Below, piece by piece: positions 44,282 to 52,612 of a stretch of 64,000 nt of DNA; position 1 is the stretch's first letter; each line of letters starts with the position of its first letter. The DNA is taken from the NCBI GenBank assembly GCA_017448965.1, contig JAFSKK010000061.1:62001-126000 (forward strand). The letters are read 5' to 3'. A program made the position numbers and the translations under genes. This DNA comes from Bacteroidaceae bacterium (GTDB lineage: Bacteria; Bacteroidota; Bacteroidia; Bacteroidales; Bacteroidaceae). The notes under the pieces were generated by a model. That model made no database searches, was not told where the DNA came from, and worked only from the letters and a program-made list of their open reading frames with translations.

Positions 44282-45016
44282 CTATTTCTTATTAAGAAGT
44301 TCTTTCATTTCTCGGGCTTCACGGGCTTTGGCATCCAACTCGGTGAGGGCTCGCCAACAATCTGATTGCAAGACCTGTGCCTCCTTGGTGATATCTCCAC
44401 CTGTCAAAGCACGGATCTCGGCATCGACCACTTCAAGCATGGAAGGCTGCTCGGTGGTTTCTCCACCTGCAGGGTGGAAGAACTCAGACCACTGCTGGGC
44501 AAACACCTGCTTCACCGAGGTCATCCACTGAAGGATGTTGTAACGCTCGAAGGGACGCAATGGCTTGTGGGCTTCAGCTGAAGGGTAGAGCATGGGGAAC
44601 ATGGCATCCAGCGCCTTTTCATCCTTGCTCTGAAGATAACCCTGATACAAGCTTTCAAGGTTGATGTAGGTGTTGAAGGGCACCCCATGAAGCAGGGCAT
44701 CAACAGCTGTTCGACCTTGCACTGTGGACAGACGGACAGGAACGGACGGCACGTCATGCAGCCAGTCGAGCACAGAAGAGGCAGCGGCGATATCTTCACT
44801 CGGTATGCCTACCCACCAGCTGCCATCGCCCAGCTGCTGGGAAGCCAGACGGCAAAACAGGTATTGACGGGCAGTTTCGGCATCAAACACACAAAGCACC
44901 GTGAAGGCATAACGAAGCTGCTGCTCATCCAACTCTGACCACGATGTAGGCATGGTAAGCTGCACGGTGCGCGTTTCACCCGAAGAAGAAGGTGGAGTGC
45001 TCTTGCTTGTTTTCAT
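44282..45016 (-). CDS. Hypothetical phage protein, 244 aa
   Basis: Taken from MKTSKSTPPSSSGETRTVQ; this start overlaps the gene before it by 41 bp, and a later Met (MPTSWSELDEQQLRY) is also possible. The protein is helical and acidic (EQQLRYAFTVLCVFDAETARQYLF, FERYNILQWMTSVKQVFAQQW, ITKEAQVLQSDCWRALTELDAKAREARE). I recognise no family. Genes of this type occur between connector and neck genes in Bacteroidales prophages. A tail-assembly chaperone role would fit, but this is not shown. Confidence 0.45.
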   Translation of the reverse strand: MKTSKSTPPSSSGETRTVQLTMPTSWSELDEQQLRYAFTVLCVFDAETARQYLFCRLASQQLGDGSWWVGIPSEDIAAASSVLDWLHDVPSVPVRLSTVQGRTAVDALLHGVPFNTYINLESLYQGYLQSKDEKALDAMFPMLYPSAEAHKPLRPFERYNILQWMTSVKQVFAQQWSEFFHPAGGETTEQPSMLEVVDAEIRALTGGDITKEAQVLQSDCWRALTELDAKAREAREMKELLNKK

Positions 45017-45800
45017 ATCGGGGTGCATGACGTGACTGATAGGTGGAGGATGACTGATAAGAGGCAAGCTGCTCGACATGGGTCTCTATGAAACGGAACA
45101 GGCTCTTGGCGAGGTGCTTGGCACGGAACTCGCCTGAAGGGTTGACCTGTGAGGCGATGAGACTGCGAGACTGCGCAAGCACAAACGTTTCTTCCGCTGA
45201 AAGACTGCCGTGGGTGCGGATCTTTCCAAGAAGCTGCTCGTACAGTTCTGGCGATATCAGTTCCGCCACCTTCTGCTCGGCTTCGTCAATCTGAGAAACG
45301 AGTGCCTGGTATTCGTCGCTGTACAGTTCAGAGAAAGAGGACTGGGAACGGATGCCGTAGTGACGGGCAAGGGTGGCGTTCCAGAGTAACCGGCTGATAT
45401 GTCTGAATGATGCTTCAGTACCACTCCAGGAGGTGGCCGTGAGCTGATCAAGCAACTGGTCTTCACAGTCGCTCCGCTCACGGTAAAGCTGGCGAGTCAA
45501 TGCCGCCACACGGTCACGGCTGGCTGGAGCGAGATTCTGATTGCTGACAATGCCGAAACCTGTAGGAGTGAGCACAAGGTCAAGGTGACTCATGGCACGG
45601 TGGGCGGCAGCAAGACACACCAGATGCTGGAAGCTATCTGCCACGGAAGCACCTTCAGGCAAAGTGCCACCACTGAAAAGGGAGGCTATCAATTCCACCT
45701 CGGTACGGTCAAGGATGGGCTTGACCTTATTGAACACCTCATCTGTGGCGTTCTTGAAGGAGGGAACATGAGACTCAAATGTGGTTTGGTCGATATTCAT
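44976..45800 (-). CDS. Phage connector-type protein
   Basis: 274 aa, mostly helical (FESHVPSFKNATDEVFNKVKPILDR, LVCLAAAHRAMSHLDLVLTPTGFGIV, SRDRVAALTRQLYRERSDCEDQLL). The phrase DLVLTPTGFGIVSNQNLAPASRDRV is one I recall from uncharacterised Bacteroides phage proteins located between capsid and neck genes. A head-tail connector role is inferred from place. A strong terminator lies just upstream, so it may be expressed by read-through or from its own promoter. Confidence 0.45.
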   Translation of the reverse strand: MNIDQTTFESHVPSFKNATDEVFNKVKPILDRTEVELIASLFSGGTLPEGASVADSFQHLVCLAAAHRAMSHLDLVLTPTGFGIVSNQNLAPASRDRVAALTRQLYRERSDCEDQLLDQLTATSWSGTEASFRHISRLLWNATLARHYGIRSQSSFSELYSDEYQALVSQIDEAEQKVAELISPELYEQLLGKIRTHGSLSAEETFVLAQSRSLIASQVNPSGEFRAKHLAKSLFRFIETHVEQLASYQSSSTYQSRHAPRYENKQEHSTFFFG

Positions 45801-45814
45801 GGGGCTTCAATGAA

Positions 45815-45852
45815 TTAAAAATGTCGGGTGAACCTGCGCAGCCCACCCGACA
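45815..45852 (-). terminator. Terminator inside the morphogenesis run
   Basis: TGTCGGGTG / CACCCGACA hairpin followed by TTTTTAATTC on the minus strand, between the 252-aa and 274-aa genes. It may set a lower level for the genes downstream. Confidence 0.7.
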
Positions 45853-45896
45853 CCCACAATGATTTACTAACCTTAAAACTATGATATGACACTATT

Positions 45897-46655
45897 TCAA
45901 GAGAAGGTGAGACCGAGGCCTTCCAGTTCCTTCTGATAGTCGGCATCGAATTTCTCGCCTGAGGTGAGGATGAGCGACACACGCTGCTGCATCTTTTCGA
46001 TGAATGCCGTGCGCTTGGCTCCGTCCTCAATAGTGGCGAGCTTCTTTTTCCCTTCAGACAGGTACTTTCTGGCAGCTGCTATCTCCTTGGGAGTGGCTGC
46101 GGTCGTGGTCAGAGCGGTCTGTGATCCATCAGCTGCTTCAGGAGCAGTGGTGAAAGCATCATAGCGGTTCCAGTTCTCACGGTACTCACGGTCAAGTTCC
46201 GCCAGCACCTTCAGATGCTCGTAACGGTCACATGGCTCGGCTGACTCCATCTGAAGAAGGGTGTTGTACGTCGCCTTGATCTTGGGGAATAGTTCGCCGT
46301 TGCGGTCGTAGAGCTGCTGGATGTCGGCTGGGAGCTGGTCGTGGTCGGCACGCTTGCCCTTGTGGGTGGCTTCGGCTTCCTCGGCCTTGATGGTGGAGGC
46401 TGCCTTGGGCATCACCGTGACGTTCATCCGCTGCACTTCCTGAAGGGTCAGACCGTCAATGCGATACTTCAGATGCTTCTTCAGCTCATACTCCAGCTTA
46501 TCCCAGTTCTTGCGGCGCAGGATGTTCTGATGCAGCATGCGGTTGCCGTTCATGCGAAGAAGGAGCATGGCTCCCTCTTCGATGGAACGGGATTCGCGAG
46601 GCTTCTCAAGATAGTCCACGACGGACTGGGTGAACTTTTTGTCAACCTTCATCAT
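45897..46655 (-). CDS. Hypothetical phage protein, 252 aa
   Basis: Highly charged and helical. The N-terminal part (FTQSVVDYLEKPRESRSIEEGAMLLLRMNGN) reads as compact helices; the middle is coiled coil (ELFPKIKATYNTLLQ, YEHLKVLAELDREYREN) and the end KKLATIEDGAKRTAFIEKMQQRVSL. It follows the tail-tube-like gene by 3 bp. Such a gene may be a tail chaperone or head-completion protein; no motif decides. Family not recognised. Confidence 0.45.
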   Translation of the reverse strand: MMKVDKKFTQSVVDYLEKPRESRSIEEGAMLLLRMNGNRMLHQNILRRKNWDKLEYELKKHLKYRIDGLTLQEVQRMNVTVMPKAASTIKAEEAEATHKGKRADHDQLPADIQQLYDRNGELFPKIKATYNTLLQMESAEPCDRYEHLKVLAELDREYRENWNRYDAFTTAPEAADGSQTALTTTAATPKEIAAARKYLSEGKKKLATIEDGAKRTAFIEKMQQRVSLILTSGEKFDADYQKELEGLGLTFS

Positions 46656-46658
46656 GGC

Positions 46659-47282
46659 TTATCCTCCTGCTTGCTGAACGGGTTTTCCTGTCGCGCCAGA
46701 AATATCTCCGTCATCGGCTGTTTCCAGCGTGCCTGGATAGAAGGGAGCCGGACAAACATCGGTGACTTCAATCTCGAGATCTGAGGAGATGTCACCTGTC
46801 ACGCCCTCACCTGTGGCTCCCTTGGGCTTGATGTCGGTCTCGAACATCTCATTGCCGAGGATGCGGTACTTGCCATCACGCTGGGGCACGGCAAACACGA
46901 GGTCGTCTGCCACGGCCTGACGAGCAAAGCCAAGAGCCGCTTCACTGTTGCCAGGATGACTCACGGTGAGTTTGTTGAGGAAGGTACGGGAAGGCTTTTC
47001 GCCCTGGGTCTCATACTCAATATTACCCTTGTTGAGGGCAAGGTCAATGCGCACCCATTTGGCATCAGCCTCCAACGTGAAGTTACCACTGTAGGAGGCC
47101 AGTGCAGACATGTCCGCAGCTCCCTCCACATCTGGAAGGGTCGGCCAAGCGGTGATCTTACGCTTTGGAATGGCATAGACGTGCTGGCGGATGCCAGGAA
47201 GAACCGTCTTGCCCGGGCAGAAGCGCAGGGAGTCATAAATGCCGGTGGAAGCGCATGGGGTGTTGTTATTATTCTCTGCCAT
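46659..47282 (-). CDS. Possible major tail tube or head protein
   Basis: 207 aa. Beta-rich with KITAWPTLPD, GNFTLEADAKWVRIDLALNKG, RTFLNKLTVSHPGN, DDLVFAVPQRDGKYRILGN and FETDIKPKGATGEGVTGD. The pattern of a strand pair with a loop and a late ILGNE...FETDI segment resembles Bacteroides phage tail-tube-like proteins. It directly follows the capsid gene. A high-copy structural part is likely; tube versus decoration protein is not settled. Confidence 0.45.
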   Translation of the reverse strand: MAENNNNTPCASTGIYDSLRFCPGKTVLPGIRQHVYAIPKRKITAWPTLPDVEGAADMSALASYSGNFTLEADAKWVRIDLALNKGNIEYETQGEKPSRTFLNKLTVSHPGNSEAALGFARQAVADDLVFAVPQRDGKYRILGNEMFETDIKPKGATGEGVTGDISSDLEIEVTDVCPAPFYPGTLETADDGDISGATGKPVQQAGG

Positions 47283-47306
47283 AGTTGTTGATGAATTTAG
47301 AGATGA

Positions 47307-48269
47307 TTAGACGGTGGGAAGCTCTGCCACAAGCAGACGCTCCTTGCTGATGCTCTCGAACTCTACGCCGAAATAGAGCGTGGCGGCATAAGTGAGGACG
47401 AAAGAGGAGAAGCGGTCAACCTCAATCTTCTCGCCAAGACCGTTGCCGTAGCCGTAGAGCATGTTGGACTGGGTGGACATGTGGATGTACTTCGAGTTCT
47501 TCTTGCTGGCAAGTGGAACAAGCTCGCAAAGGTCGTTGGAACCTTCCACGAATGTCTTCTCGAACTTCGTGTTGTAAGGCACGGAGCCAACGGTCTGCTG
47601 GTAGTCATCCACATAGGCATTGTACACGTAACGTGGAATGTAGAGCTTCACCTTCTCTTCCTGAAGCTCATCAGAGGCAGTACGGTAGATGCTCTTCAGC
47701 ACATCGACGGCATTGCTGGAGGTGATGGCCTCGCTCAGCAGAAGGTAGTTGCCTTTGGCTGCTGCAATGTTGCCGGCTGTAATCTCGGTGCCAGTGATGG
47801 TGTCGAAACCATTGAAGAGGTCTTTCGTCGTGGTGCCATTGGCATTGCGAACGGCATCCCAGATGGACATGTTGAGGTTCTTACCCAGCTTGGCGGCAAG
47901 GAGGGAGAGGACGGCACGGGCGATGTCCACGTTCTTCAAGCCTTCGCCCTGAGAGATGAGCGAACCGTAAACGGTCTGCCAGACCTCGTTGGGGTCAAAG
48001 TCCTTGATGACCGAGCCAAGGAAGGTCTCTAACGTGCGAGGCGTAATCTTGGGCTGGTCGGTGTCCTTGCGGCTGTTGCTGTAAGGACCAAACTGTGCAT
48101 CGCCCGACATCTCGCCGACAACTTGACGGCCACGGACTCCGGGACGACCTGTCATGTGCATGAGCGTGCGACGTGCACCGATAACGGGCATGGCCAGCAG
48201 CTGCTTCTTGAACTGTACCGCCGATTTTCTCAGTTCCTCGGTGGTGATGTTGATAGTTACGTCTAGCAT
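47307..48269 (-). CDS. Major capsid protein
   Basis: 320 aa. The helical N-terminal part (LDVTINITTEELRKSAVQFKKQ) is followed by an HK97-like body: TLETFLGSVIKDFDPNEVWQ, NVDIARAVLSLLAAKLGKNL, LLLSEAITSSNAVDVLKSIYRTASD, the strand-rich VKLYIPRYVYNAYVDDY, and the end FVLTYAATLYFGVEFES typical of capsid P-domain closing strands. It lies 2 bp after the protease gene, the standard protease-capsid order. The name rests on order and fold-like pattern. Confidence 0.7.
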   Translation of the reverse strand: MLDVTINITTEELRKSAVQFKKQLLAMPVIGARRTLMHMTGRPGVRGRQVVGEMSGDAQFGPYSNSRKDTDQPKITPRTLETFLGSVIKDFDPNEVWQTVYGSLISQGEGLKNVDIARAVLSLLAAKLGKNLNMSIWDAVRNANGTTTKDLFNGFDTITGTEITAGNIAAAKGNYLLLSEAITSSNAVDVLKSIYRTASDELQEEKVKLYIPRYVYNAYVDDYQQTVGSVPYNTKFEKTFVEGSNDLCELVPLASKKNSKYIHMSTQSNMLYGYGNGLGEKIEVDRFSSFVLTYAATLYFGVEFESISKERLLVAELPTV

Positions 48270-48271
48270 AA

Positions 48272-49303
48272 TCAGATGAGGTCTTTTACAAGGTTAAACA
48301 TTTCTTTGGCTCCTGCATAGGCATCGGCACTCTTGCCACCGTCGCCTGACACGTCGGGGCTTTCTGCGCCGTCACCTTTCTTCAGGTTCTCTACTTCTGA
48401 CTGCAAGGTTTCAACCTGAGCCTTCAAACCTTTCTCGGAATCAGAAAGTGCTTTCAGGCGGTCTTCGACCTGCTGCAGTTGCTCGGAAGTGAGGGCGACC
48501 ACGCCGTCCTTCTCTTCGAGGTCATCCACAGCAAGAAGGCTGCAGATGAGAGCAAAAGCAAGTTTCTTCATTGTGATAGGGGTATTTGAGGTTGTTGCGT
48601 TGGTTTCTTCTGCTGAAGATTCTTCGGAGGCTGACGCTCCATCAGCGGCAGGGACAGAGTCTGGCACATTCTCCAACACAGCCTTGCCACGCTCGATGAG
48701 GACGGATGAATCAACCAGTTCGGGAACTGGATAGCCAGAAGCGGCAAAGAAGTTGCGAACTTCACCCGTCACGGCAGGAGCACTGCCCTCTTCCAGAATC
48801 TCATCTATGAGACCGAGTTCCTTACACTGCTCAGCCGTCAGCCATTTGGCATCTACGAGTACCTTTCTGATTTCGTCGGCGGTCTTCCCTGCACGCTTGG
48901 CATACAGGTCACACAACACTTCATCCACTTTCTCCAGCGTGTCCTTGTCGCGCTGAAGGTCAGCGATGAGACGGGCGAGGTCTTCCTTGTTCATCTGAGC
49001 CCACTCGAAAACAAAGGTGCTCGACGGATGAATGAGCATGAGTGCCTGACGACTCATGCACACCTTCTTCGCGCCCATGGCGATGACAGTTGCAGCGCTG
49101 GCGGTCATGCCGAAAATGTAAACGGTCACATCCCCGTGGTCGAGAAACTGCTGGCGGATGTCAAGGGCATCAGGAACACTGCCGCCCAAGGAGTTGATGC
49201 GGACAGCACAGGGCTTGCCATGATACTTGGCCATCAGACTCTTGATGTAACGTGCCGAATAAGGCCAGCCGATGGTACTGTCGATGTCAATGTTGTACTT
49301 CAT
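48272..49303 (-). CDS. Prohead protease (ClpP/S49-like) with scaffold-like tail
   Basis: 343 aa from MKYNIDIDSTIGWPYSARY; the -7 element at 49327-49334 rules out the longer start. The protease part (1-180) has ClpP-type motifs: VRINSLGGSVPDALDIRQ, the nucleophile serine in FGMTASAATVIAMGAK, and the histidine in ALMLIHPSS. From about 190 an acidic linker leads to a coiled coil (LTSEQLQQVEDRLKALSDSEKG, KAQVETLQSEVENLKKG), as in protease-scaffold fusions. An in-frame ATG near residue 246 (MKKLAFALICS) could start a separate scaffold product. It cleaves scaffold and capsid during maturation. Confidence 0.8.
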   Translation of the reverse strand: MKYNIDIDSTIGWPYSARYIKSLMAKYHGKPCAVRINSLGGSVPDALDIRQQFLDHGDVTVYIFGMTASAATVIAMGAKKVCMSRQALMLIHPSSTFVFEWAQMNKEDLARLIADLQRDKDTLEKVDEVLCDLYAKRAGKTADEIRKVLVDAKWLTAEQCKELGLIDEILEEGSAPAVTGEVRNFFAASGYPVPELVDSSVLIERGKAVLENVPDSVPAADGASASEESSAEETNATTSNTPITMKKLAFALICSLLAVDDLEEKDGVVALTSEQLQQVEDRLKALSDSEKGLKAQVETLQSEVENLKKGDGAESPDVSGDGGKSADAYAGAKEMFNLVKDLI

Positions 49304-49749
49304 AGGAACTTTTTTAATTTCTGCCACAAAGTTAATCTTTTACCTATTATATATAAAAGACACACGAAAACGGGAAAAACAATGGACACCCAAAGAAGCC
49401 ATGGAGGACGGCTCCGCTCCTTCTCACGCCAAACGGCTTCATGCTCCATGCTGCGGTGAAGCGTGTCGGTGCTCTCCACATAGAGGGTGTCATGGACTGT
49501 ACTCTCACGCTCACGCCACATAGTGCGGTCACGGTAGATGGTCACGGTGTCGCCCTGACGCTGCACCTCGATGTAGATGCTGTCTTTCTCACGCAACGTG
49601 TCGGTGCGGAGGGTGACATGATGGACATCGTTCGTCCGATGGATGAAGACGGTGTCGGTGCGCACCTCTCGCTCCAGCTGACGGTGGGAACGGCAGGAGG
49701 CGGCAAGAAGGGAAAGTAGGACAAGAAGAAAGATCAGGTGCTTTTCCAT
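49300..49749 (-). CDS. Probable unimolecular spanin
   Basis: 149 aa from MEKHLIFLL. It has a lipoprotein signal (LIFLLVLLSLLAASC, lipobox Cys at residue 19), a polar periplasmic part with short strands and charged repeats (REVRTDTVFIH, LREKDSIYIEVQ, RDRTMWRERESTVHDTLYVE), and a C-terminal membrane helix (PPWLLWVSIVFPVFVCLLYIIG) with a basic end. A protein anchored by lipid in the outer membrane and by a C-terminal helix in the inner membrane is the definition of a u-spanin, the T1 gp11 type, which fuses the two membranes at lysis. It overlaps the PLD-like gene and follows the holin. Confidence 0.65.
   Translation of the reverse strand: MEKHLIFLLVLLSLLAASCRSHRQLEREVRTDTVFIHRTNDVHHVTLRTDTLREKDSIYIEVQRQGDTVTIYRDRTMWRERESTVHDTLYVESTDTLHRSMEHEAVWREKERSRPPWLLWVSIVFPVFVCLLYIIGKRLTLWQKLKKFL
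49327..49334 (-). promoter_or_regulatory. -7 element of the protease-capsid operon
   Basis: TAACTTTG on the minus strand, 23 bp before the ATG at 49303; it overlaps the end of the spanin gene. Confidence 0.55.
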
Positions 49750-50213
49750 ACGGTTGCTGTATTTAGTTGGTTGAGTGAATGAATGATGCTGTCCATGATG
49801 GCGGCATTGTGAATGACCGTGTAGTTCTCCAGCCGGTTGCCACGAGTCTGGTTCTGACTGGTCAGTACCAGTACCGACAACTTCACCCCCTCGACAAGCA
49901 GCACCTTGGAGTGGTTCTGACACAGACGGACTTCATCGGCCACACGCCGGACCATGACATTCAGACGGGCTGTCTTGTCGGCTGCCTTGGTGTCGGCGAT
50001 GATGAGGAGGTGGGAGATAAGACCACGCTTGCGGAGATGATGGCATCGACGCAGAAATTCCTCTCCTACACTGTAAGTGGAAACCACCACACGGGCAACG
50101 CCTGAGAACTGAAGCAGACGCTCCAGCACATCACCTAACTGCAGACCATCACTGACAAACGCCTGAAGGGGATGGCTGAGGGGATCCTGTATAAGGCTCT
50201 CATTCCGTCTCAT
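49734..50213 (-). CDS. Phospholipase-D-like domain protein
   Basis: 159 aa from MRRNESLIQDPLSHPLQ; the start overlaps the holin stop (ATGAGACGGAATGA). The segment QNHSKVLLVEGVKLSVLVLTSQN carries an HxK followed by short strands, as in the single-HKD phospholipase D superfamily. A strand VARVVVSTYSVGEEFLRRCHH comes before, and LLIIADTKAADKTA between. PLD-like proteins are hydrolases or nucleases working as dimers; others are inactive. It is translationally coupled to the holin and the spanin. A role in lysis or in DNA handling is open. Confidence 0.5.
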   Translation of the reverse strand: MRRNESLIQDPLSHPLQAFVSDGLQLGDVLERLLQFSGVARVVVSTYSVGEEFLRRCHHLRKRGLISHLLIIADTKAADKTARLNVMVRRVADEVRLCQNHSKVLLVEGVKLSVLVLTSQNQTRGNRLENYTVIHNAAIMDSIIHSLNQLNTATVWKST

Positions 50214-50439
50214 CAGCTGGCGTGGTTTTGGTGATTTTGGCAAGGCGACCGTTCACGTAGGCCATGATGCCGAAACAGGTGCCAGCCATGGTGAAGGCCT
50301 CGGCAATGTACATCAACACGGAATCGCTGATTTCACCCACGGGAGGGACACAGAAACCGGCGCATGCCAGGCCGAAGCCGCTGATGAGCAACCCGACGGC
50401 ACACCATGTCTGAATGCTGATTTTCTTTTCTGACGTCAT
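50200..50439 (-). CDS. Probable phage holin
   Basis: 79 aa from MTSEKKISIQTWC. Two hydrophobic helices (AVGLLISGFGLACAGFC and VLMYIAEAFTMAGTCFGIMAYV) are joined by a short turn, with a charged C-terminal tail (KITKTTPADETE). Size and topology fit a class II-like holin that lets the amidase reach the wall. A TATCTTTG -7 element lies 17 bp upstream, behind a strong terminator, so it opens a new operon with the PLD-like and spanin genes. Confidence 0.65.
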   Translation of the reverse strand: MTSEKKISIQTWCAVGLLISGFGLACAGFCVPPVGEISDSVLMYIAEAFTMAGTCFGIMAYVNGRLAKITKTTPADETE

Positions 50440-50455
50440 GGTTTGAACTTTTTTG

Positions 50456-50463
50456 CAAAGATA
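50456..50463 (-). promoter_or_regulatory. Lysis operon -7 element
   Basis: TATCTTTG on the minus strand, 17 bp before the holin ATG and just after the terminator of the upstream unit. Confidence 0.6.
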
Positions 50464-50483
50464 AAGACTGCCAGCATGCAGAT

Positions 50484-50523
50484 AAAAGACAGCACCCCGA
50501 CATCTTGGTGCCGGGGTGCTGTC
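50484..50523 (-). terminator. Terminator of the DGR/tail operon
   Basis: GACAGCACCCCG / CGGGGTGCTGTC hairpin, then TTTTATC on the minus strand, right after the 130-aa gene. Confidence 0.85.
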
Positions 50524-50530
50524 TGGATAG

Positions 50531-50923
50531 TTACTCTGTGAGCCATTTGTCCACAAGGGCAATGGCTGCCTCTCTGTCCACTTTGAACTTTGCCCATTCA
50601 CTGGCATAGTCCGAAGCTTGGGGACAGTCAGGATCTTCACGCACAAGAAGCTGATGGGTCTTGATGGCATCCTCCTTGCTTTGACTGTAAGTGGAACGCA
50701 GAACACCGTTGATGAGAGCATCACGGCTGATTTCTGACACTTCCAACAAAGTGCCTCCATCTGCCTCAGGACCCGTGTAGGCATAAGCCGTGACGGGACG
50801 AGGCATCGGGTCTCCATCGTCTGGTACAAAATCCTCAATGACTTCTTCGTTGAGGTACGCAATGACATGATCCTTGTCATAAGGAGTGAAAGTCATCGGC
50901 TGAAGATAAATTTTTCTGTTCAT
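50531..50923 (-). CDS. Hypothetical acidic protein downstream of the DGR RT
   Basis: 130 aa, acidic (NEEVIEDFVPDDGDPMPRP, TGPEADGGTLLEVSE) with a C-terminal helix (ASEWAKFKVDREAAIALVDKWLTE). It begins MNRKIYLQPMTF, a start often seen in uncharacterised Bacteroidales proteins. It is not like Avd, the basic four-helix DGR accessory protein, which is usually positively charged. It follows the RT by 35 bp and is followed by a terminator. Function unknown. Confidence 0.5.
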   Translation of the reverse strand: MNRKIYLQPMTFTPYDKDHVIAYLNEEVIEDFVPDDGDPMPRPVTAYAYTGPEADGGTLLEVSEISRDALINGVLRSTYSQSKEDAIKTHQLLVREDPDCPQASDYASEWAKFKVDREAAIALVDKWLTE

Positions 50924-50958
50924 ATATTTAAGTTTTTATACCTTCAGCCGAAAGGGCT

Positions 50959-52503
50959 TCAGGTGAATTTGTAGAATCTCTTGCGCTGCTTGTTGAAGAA
51001 CTCCTTGATGACAGTGGGTGAAGGCAAGTCCTCACGGGTGAACTCGTTCTGAGCCTGGTCTATCATCACCTTGGAACCTGAGAAGGTGTAATGCTCAGCA
51101 TCCTCCCACACAAAAACGGGGTCACCCTCAGGATCTTCTGGAACTGTCACTTGCCTGGCATGGCGGTAACGGAATGAGAGGCACTGCTCTGGAGTGCCGT
51201 CTGACTTCTTCTCGATGACGGAATCCTCTATCTTGTAATCGAGCAACTGAATCCAATACTTGTTCTCATCGTCGCCTGAATGGCAGACAAGGGACTCGAT
51301 GCTCTCACGCTGGGAGAACTCCATGCCATCGAAAGGAACACGATGGCGATTCTTCTTAATTTTCTTTCCTAATCTTTCCATATGTAACTTTTTTAGTAAA
51401 TGTTTGGTGTCTGCATGGATAGCAAAGCCTACACGGCTCGCACACTTGAGACGAATGTCACGCTCTGAGTAGCCCTTCTTCCTCAGCTTCGCCACCTGAC
51501 GGCACAAGGCTTGCTTGTTGCGCTTGCGGAGACGGACATGATCATGGTAAATCACATAGCCACAAATGTCATTGCCTGTATAGGTGGGGTGGACGTTCCA
51601 ACTCTTGTTGACATAGACAAAATAATCACGAGCCAAAATCATGATTCCCAGCTCCGTCATCAGATGAAGGAAAACACAATCGCCATGTTTGATGGTGATG
51701 TTGTCTGCAAAACGGCTGTAGTGCCGAAGACCCTCGGAAACATACCTCCTGAATTTCTCATTCAGATAGGCTACACCCTTGGAAACCTCTGCCGCCTGAG
51801 CTGGAGTGCGACAGGTCATGAAACAATCCGTGACGTAACGACTCTGCCAATAATGGAAACGCTCAGGATCTTTGCCGATATCGAAACAGCGGAGGGCAAG
51901 ACGGTCGAAGGAAGCCAGATATAACCCGGACAGAAGCTGGGAGAGTTTCACACCAAGCACCAGACCCGGATTGAAACTGTCAATAAACTCATCTAAGAAA
52001 TACAGCAGCTTCGGGTCTTTCAACTTCTCACGGATGCACCGCTTCATCAAATCGTGATGGATAAAGAGAAAGTAATGGTGGATGTCAAGTTGCACCAAGT
52101 AATACACCTCTTCCTGACTGCACCGCCACATCTCTGACTGCTCCTGACGGAGATAAAAATGGGTGCCCTTCTTAGGAACACAGGCTGGACTACGGTGGTA
52201 GAAAGAATCCATCAGCCATGGCTCAACAGGAAGCATGGCTGACCACTGAATGACATGCGTGGCTACAGTGGTCTTGTCAACCACACGGTGCTTGGGTTCA
52301 AAAACTTCTTTGGGAACATAAGGAGGAGTGACCCATGAACAAGTGTCATAGGCATTCATCAGACACTCCAGACGATTGTCCAAGTCCACCTCAAAACGCT
52401 GAATGGACTCGCGACGGTGCTTGCCGTCTGCGAATCCATCAAAGCCCTGAACGAAATTGTCTCTCGTGACAATCTTCTCTGTAAAGTGACCTTTACGATG
52501 CAT
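50959..52503 (-). CDS. DGR reverse transcriptase
   Basis: 514 aa. RT motifs in order: VVDKTTVATHVIQWSAMLPV (early palm), VQLDIHHYFLFIHHDLMKR with the first catalytic Asp, LVLGVKLSQLLSGLYLASFD (the [ILV]GxxxSQ form that marks DGR RTs instead of QGxxxSP), and HYSRFADNITIKHGD as the YxDD box. In that box the second Asp is Asn. A C-terminal extension of about 200 residues follows. DGR RTs copy the template-repeat RNA with errors at adenines, and the cDNA replaces the variable repeat of the target gene. The template repeat begins 168 bp upstream. Confidence 0.9.
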   Translation of the reverse strand: MHRKGHFTEKIVTRDNFVQGFDGFADGKHRRESIQRFEVDLDNRLECLMNAYDTCSWVTPPYVPKEVFEPKHRVVDKTTVATHVIQWSAMLPVEPWLMDSFYHRSPACVPKKGTHFYLRQEQSEMWRCSQEEVYYLVQLDIHHYFLFIHHDLMKRCIREKLKDPKLLYFLDEFIDSFNPGLVLGVKLSQLLSGLYLASFDRLALRCFDIGKDPERFHYWQSRYVTDCFMTCRTPAQAAEVSKGVAYLNEKFRRYVSEGLRHYSRFADNITIKHGDCVFLHLMTELGIMILARDYFVYVNKSWNVHPTYTGNDICGYVIYHDHVRLRKRNKQALCRQVAKLRKKGYSERDIRLKCASRVGFAIHADTKHLLKKLHMERLGKKIKKNRHRVPFDGMEFSQRESIESLVCHSGDDENKYWIQLLDYKIEDSVIEKKSDGTPEQCLSFRYRHARQVTVPEDPEGDPVFVWEDAEHYTFSGSKVMIDQAQNEFTREDLPSPTVIKEFFNKQRKRFYKFT

Positions 52504-52612
52504 CGGTGTCTTGCGGTGTCTTTCGGATTGTCTGCTTGTTTGCTTTCCCTGCCTTCAACCGTGCCCGTTTGGCACGTCTACCAGCACTTCTTTCTTGTTC
52601 ATTTTCCACCAT
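52493..52612 (-). CDS. Possible 39-aa basic peptide between template repeat and RT
   Basis: Reads MVENEQERSAGRRAKRARLK and continues basic to KTPQDTDAS, then stop, overlapping the RT start by 11 bp. It lies in the spacer that in other DGRs is needed as structured RNA, so the reading frame may be chance. If translated it could couple translation to the RT and bind nucleic acid through its Arg/Lys content. Confidence 0.3.
   Translation of the reverse strand: MVENEQERSAGRRAKRARLKAGKANKQTIRKTPQDTDAS

Noticed and set aside
50531..50923. Avd accessory gene of the DGR
   Set aside because: The protein is acidic and has only one clear helix; Avd proteins are basic four-helix bundles.
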